From the NCBI GenBank assembly GCA_009692395.1, contig SHZG01000109.1, positions 1-7,829 on the forward strand: 7,829 nt of DNA. Direction: 5' to 3'. The translations under genes and the position numbers were made by a program. Below the pieces are notes generated by a model. It had not been told where the DNA came from, made no database searches, and saw only the letters and a list, made by a program, of their open reading frames with translations. Shown in pieces: positions 5,828-7,829 of this stretch. The stretch comes from Methylococcales bacterium. GTDB taxonomy: Bacteria; Pseudomonadota; Gammaproteobacteria; Methylococcales; Methylomonadaceae. Positions within the stretch are counted from its first letter, which is position 1; every line of letters starts with the position of its first letter.

Positions 5828-6154
5828 GTGAGTGACCTAGTCCTTCATGTAAGCGATGCCGATTTTGAAAACGTAGTTCTTAAGGCACAAGGCCCTATCT
5901 TAGTTGATTATTGGGCAGAATGGTGTGGCCCTTGTAAACAGCTCGCCCCTGTTTTAGATGCACTTGCCAAGGACTATGAAGGCAAATTGACGATTGTTAA
6001 AGTAAATATTGATGAAAATCCCATGACTCCACAACGCTACGGTGTACGCGGTATTCCGACGTTGATGATTTTTAAAAATGGTGAAGTAGATGCAACTAAA
6101 GTTGGTGCATTACCTAAAGGTCAGTTAGCCCAATTTATTGATAGCAATTTGTAA
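5828..6154 (+). CDS. trxA: Thioredoxin 1 (TrxA)
   Basis: This is a 108-aa cytoplasmic thioredoxin that reduces protein disulfides and is itself recycled by thioredoxin reductase with NADPH. The active site WCGPC has Cys33 and Cys36, the buried Asp is Asp27 (ILVDYWAEW), and the cis-proline is Pro77 in GIPT. The sequence follows E. coli TrxA end to end (MSDxxxH...KVGALPKGQL). The start is GTG 5828, supported by GGAG at 5817-5820 and by the conserved MSD N-terminus. It has its own promoter, and rho lies downstream in the same direction, as in E. coli. A 13-bp-stem hairpin follows 12 bases after the stop. No key residue is missing. Confidence 0.97.
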   Translation: MSDLVLHVSDADFENVVLKAQGPILVDYWAEWCGPCKQLAPVLDALAKDYEGKLTIVKVNIDENPMTPQRYGVRGIPTLMIFKNGEVDATKVGALPKGQLAQFIDSNL

Positions 6155-6166
6155 TACTCATTGCTG

Positions 6167-6202
6167 ACTTGAGTTCGTCATAAAAGTTAGACGGACTCAA
6201 GT
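6167..6202 (+). terminator. Stem-loop between trxA and rho, possible attenuating terminator
   Basis: Arms 6167-6179 (acttgagttcgtc) and 6190-6202 (gacggactcaagt) form a 13-bp stem with one G-U pair and a 10-base loop. Only a short, broken U-run follows (gcttta), so termination is probably partial and some trxA transcripts may continue into rho. Confidence 0.5.
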
Positions 6203-6217
6203 GCTTTACGTTATAAT
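6187..6217 (+). promoter_or_regulatory. Candidate rho promoter overlapping the hairpin
   Basis: TATAAT at 6212-6217 is a perfect -10 hexamer. The best upstream match is ttagac at 6187-6192 with a long 19-bp gap, a poor -35. The upstream half lies in the descending arm of the trxA-rho hairpin. The leader produced would be about 117 bases. Confidence 0.35.
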
Positions 6218-6340
6218 CATCCAGCACACATCCTGTGTACTCAATCTATCATCCGATAAACTACATCCCTGAATTCCAAATTCTATCTCTGTCGTTACTG
6301 GCTCTCGCTGTAACTACTTTTCTTTGAGCATCCTTTTTAT
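6218..6340 (+). promoter_or_regulatory. C-rich, G-poor rho leader, candidate rut site
   Basis: By hand count these 123 bases contain 36 C and only 13 G, with many YC dinucleotides and no strong hairpin; the only one seen is 5 bp, acaca/tgtgt at 6226-6238. This is the composition of Rho-loading sites. E. coli rho is known to be autoregulated through Rho-dependent attenuation in its leader, so the same is likely here. The rho start also lacks a close Shine-Dalgarno; only GAG at 6326-6328, 12 bases away, is visible. Confidence 0.5.
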
Positions 6341-7597
6341 ATGAATCTAACCGAGTTAAAACTAAAACAAATCAGTGAAGTTATTGAAATCGCCGAGTCC
6401 CTTGGACTTGAAAATGTTGCCCGATCACGAAAGCAAGATCTTATTTTTGCCATTCTAAAAAAACAAGCAAAAGCAGGCGATGATATTTCTGGCGATGGCG
6501 TACTGGAAATTTTACAAGATGGTTTTGGATTTTTACGAACGCCAGGGTGTTCTTATCTAGCAGGCCCCGATGATATTTATGTTTCCCCCAGTCAAATTCG
6601 ACGCTTCTCGCTAAAAACAGGCGACACCATCAGCGGCAAAATCAGACCGCCTAAAGATAACGAACGTTATTTTGCGATGCTCAAAGTCGATCAAATCAAC
6701 TTTGAACCCCCCGAAAATACCAAAAACAAAATCACCTTTTCCAATCTCACCCCGCTATTCGCTAAACAACGTTTTGTGCTTGAACAAGGCAATGGTACTA
6801 GCGAAGATTTAACAGGTCGTATCATCGACTTAATCGCCCCGATTGGTAAAGGTCAACGTGGTTTAATCGTGTCACCGCCAAAAGCGGGTAAAACCATGAT
6901 TATCCAAGCCTTGGCACAAGCAATTGCAGAACAGAACCCTGAATGTTATTTGATTGTATTACTCATCGACGAACGCCCTGAAGAAGTCACCGAAATGGAA
7001 CGCTGTGTACGCGGCGAAGTCATTTCCAGCACCTTTGATGAACCTGCAACACGCCATGTTCAAGTGGCTGAAATGGTTATCGAAAAAGCCCGCCGTTTAG
7101 TCGAACATAAACACGACGTAGTCATTTTATTAGACTCCATCACCCGTTTAGCCAGAGCGTATAACACCGTTGTGCCGTCATCAGGCAAAATTCTAACAGG
7201 GGGTGTTGATGCCAACGCGCTGGAAAAACCCAAACGTTTTTTTGGTGCAGCAAGAAACATCGAAGAAGGCGGCAGTTTAACCATTATCGCCACTGCATTG
7301 GTCGATACTGGATCACGCATGGACGAAGTGATTTACGAAGAATTCAAAGGCACAGGCAACATGGAGCTGCATTTGGATAGAAAAATCGCTGAAAAACGTA
7401 TTTACCCTGCGATTAATATCAATCGTTCAGGCACCCGTCGTGAAGAATATTTGGTTGATCCCGACACCTTACAAAAAACGTGGATACTGCGTAAAATCCT
7501 GCAACCGATGGATGAAACCGCAGCATCAGAATTCTTGATTGGTAAACTGAAAGATTTCAAAACTAATGTTGATTTCTTTGATTCAATGAAGCGATAG
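6341..7597 (+). CDS. rho: Transcription termination factor Rho
   Basis: Rho is a homohexameric RNA-dependent ATPase that loads on C-rich nascent RNA and stops RNA polymerase. The protein has 418 aa against 419 in E. coli and aligns in register. The N-terminal helical domain covers about residues 1-47. The primary RNA-binding cold-shock-like domain has RNP1 DGFGFLR at 60-66. The ATPase core has Walker A SPPKAGKT (178-185, Lys184), catalytic Glu211, Walker B ILLD ending in Asp265, the Q-loop at about 278-290 and arginine finger Arg366 in NRSGTR. There is no N-terminal insertion of the type seen in Actinobacteria. The start MNLTELK is conserved, although its ribosome site is weak. A hairpin follows 11 bases past the stop. 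Confidence 0.98.
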   Translation: MNLTELKLKQISEVIEIAESLGLENVARSRKQDLIFAILKKQAKAGDDISGDGVLEILQDGFGFLRTPGCSYLAGPDDIYVSPSQIRRFSLKTGDTISGKIRPPKDNERYFAMLKVDQINFEPPENTKNKITFSNLTPLFAKQRFVLEQGNGTSEDLTGRIIDLIAPIGKGQRGLIVSPPKAGKTMIIQALAQAIAEQNPECYLIVLLIDERPEEVTEMERCVRGEVISSTFDEPATRHVQVAEMVIEKARRLVEHKHDVVILLDSITRLARAYNTVVPSSGKILTGGVDANALEKPKRFFGAARNIEEGGSLTIIATALVDTGSRMDEVIYEEFKGTGNMELHLDRKIAEKRIYPAININRSGTRREEYLVDPDTLQKTWILRKILQPMDETAASEFLIGKLKDFKTNVDFFDSMKR

Positions 7598-7608
7598 CTT
7601 TTATGTTA

Positions 7609-7629
7609 GGTTGCCAAAAAATGGCAACC
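7609..7629 (+). terminator. Stem-loop after rho, probable transcript end
   Basis: Arms ggttgcca (7609-7616) and tggcaacc (7622-7629) pair perfectly over 8 bp around a five-A loop, starting 11 bases after the rho stop. The following bases (caattgatac) are AT-rich but not a U-tract, so efficiency is uncertain. Confidence 0.5.
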
Positions 7630-7657
7630 CAATTGATACAATTTAGTCTAAAAAGTA

Positions 7658-7829
7658 TGGCTCTTCCCGATTTCGCGAGGTATAGCCAAAGCAAAATAAA
7701 ATGATTTAAAAGAGCTGAGAGAACAGTGTATCAGTGGAGCAGTTTTTCTTTCTTCTAAGTGCTTTAGCTTGCGCCCATTTGTGTTCAATAGGATTTAAGT
7801 CAGGTGAATAAGGCGGCAAGAATTCTAAG
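7658..7829 (-). mobile_element. Left end of an IS630-family element (partial)
   Basis: The transposase end at 7706-7829 shows that an insertion sequence enters the window from the right. IS630 elements insert at TA, and a TA at 7656-7657 precedes a candidate terminal sequence beginning tggctcttcccgatttcg. That stretch is part of an imperfect 29-base dyad (7659-7687; ggct...agcc). The exact boundary is a guess, as the other end is outside the window. The element lies just past the rho hairpin and does not break rho. Confidence 0.55.
7706..7829 (-). CDS. IS630-family transposase, C-terminal end (partial)
   Basis: Reading the minus strand from the right edge gives 40 residues ending at a TAA (7708-7706). 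They include LPPYSPDLNPIEHKWAQAK, the hallmark C-terminal block of IS630/Tc1-type DDE transposases (DDE_3 type). The Glu of NPIE is the third catalytic acid. The block is followed by a basic stretch (ALRRKK) and a short tail ending SQLF. The N-terminal helix-turn-helix and first two catalytic Asp residues lie outside the window, so I cannot say whether the gene is intact or a frameshifted copy. Upstream in the element nothing more is visible. Confidence 0.88.
   Translation of the reverse strand, partial: LEFLPPYSPDLNPIEHKWAQAKALRRKKNCSTDTLFSQLF

Noticed and set aside
1..7829. A defence system, toxin-antitoxin pair, prophage or biosynthetic cluster
   Set aside because: Apart from the left-edge unknowns and the IS end, every gene is a recognisable conserved housekeeping or metabolic gene.

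Overview
The window reads as a chromosomal segment of a gammaproteobacterium with moderate to low GC. The basis is protein similarity by eye: RhlB, thioredoxin 1, Rho, NudE and YrfG all align closely with their enterobacterial counterparts. The divergent rhlB / trxA-rho arrangement is also the one known from E. coli. I cannot name the genus; a free-living lineage such as Methylococcales or Thiotrichales is possible but is only a guess.

Layout from left to right. Positions 1-447 are AT-rich and poorly understood: a possible C-terminal fragment of an upstream gene, two exact 19-bp direct repeats, a 61-codon small ORF with a good ribosome binding site, and a stem-loop. Next come a 156-residue predicted secreted protein (448-918) and moaA (960-1964, molybdenum cofactor synthesis). 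The moaA to aminotransferase gap holds a perfect 15-bp-stem hairpin and a perfect 18-bp palindrome. A PLP-dependent class V aminotransferase-like gene follows (2081-3202). It converges on nudE (3217-3768, minus), which diverges from yrfG (3817-4473, plus) across only 48 bp. yrfG overlaps the tail of rhlB (4436-5728, minus) by 38 bp. rhlB diverges from trxA (5828-6154), which has a textbook sigma-70 promoter. rho (6341-7597) follows after a 186-bp leader that is rich in C and poor in G. The right edge carries the C-terminal end of an IS630-family transposase on the minus strand, about 110 bp past the rho stop.

Functional themes. The right half is RNA and redox housekeeping: RhlB is the RNA degradosome-type helicase, Rho is the transcription terminator, and TrxA is the general disulfide reductase. 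The middle is nucleotide housekeeping: NudE hydrolyses ADP-linked compounds and YrfG dephosphorylates purine mononucleotides. MoaA makes the first molybdopterin intermediate.

I see no defence island, CRISPR array, biosynthetic cluster or other clearly new system. The observations most worth a second look are regulatory: the C-rich rho leader with a hairpin-promoter overlap (probable autoregulation), the shared -10 between nudE and yrfG, the yrfG/rhlB tail overlap, an inverted repeat that includes the rhlB start codon, and two palindromes upstream of the aminotransferase. The unrecognised secreted protein and small ORF at the left are the only candidate unknown genes.
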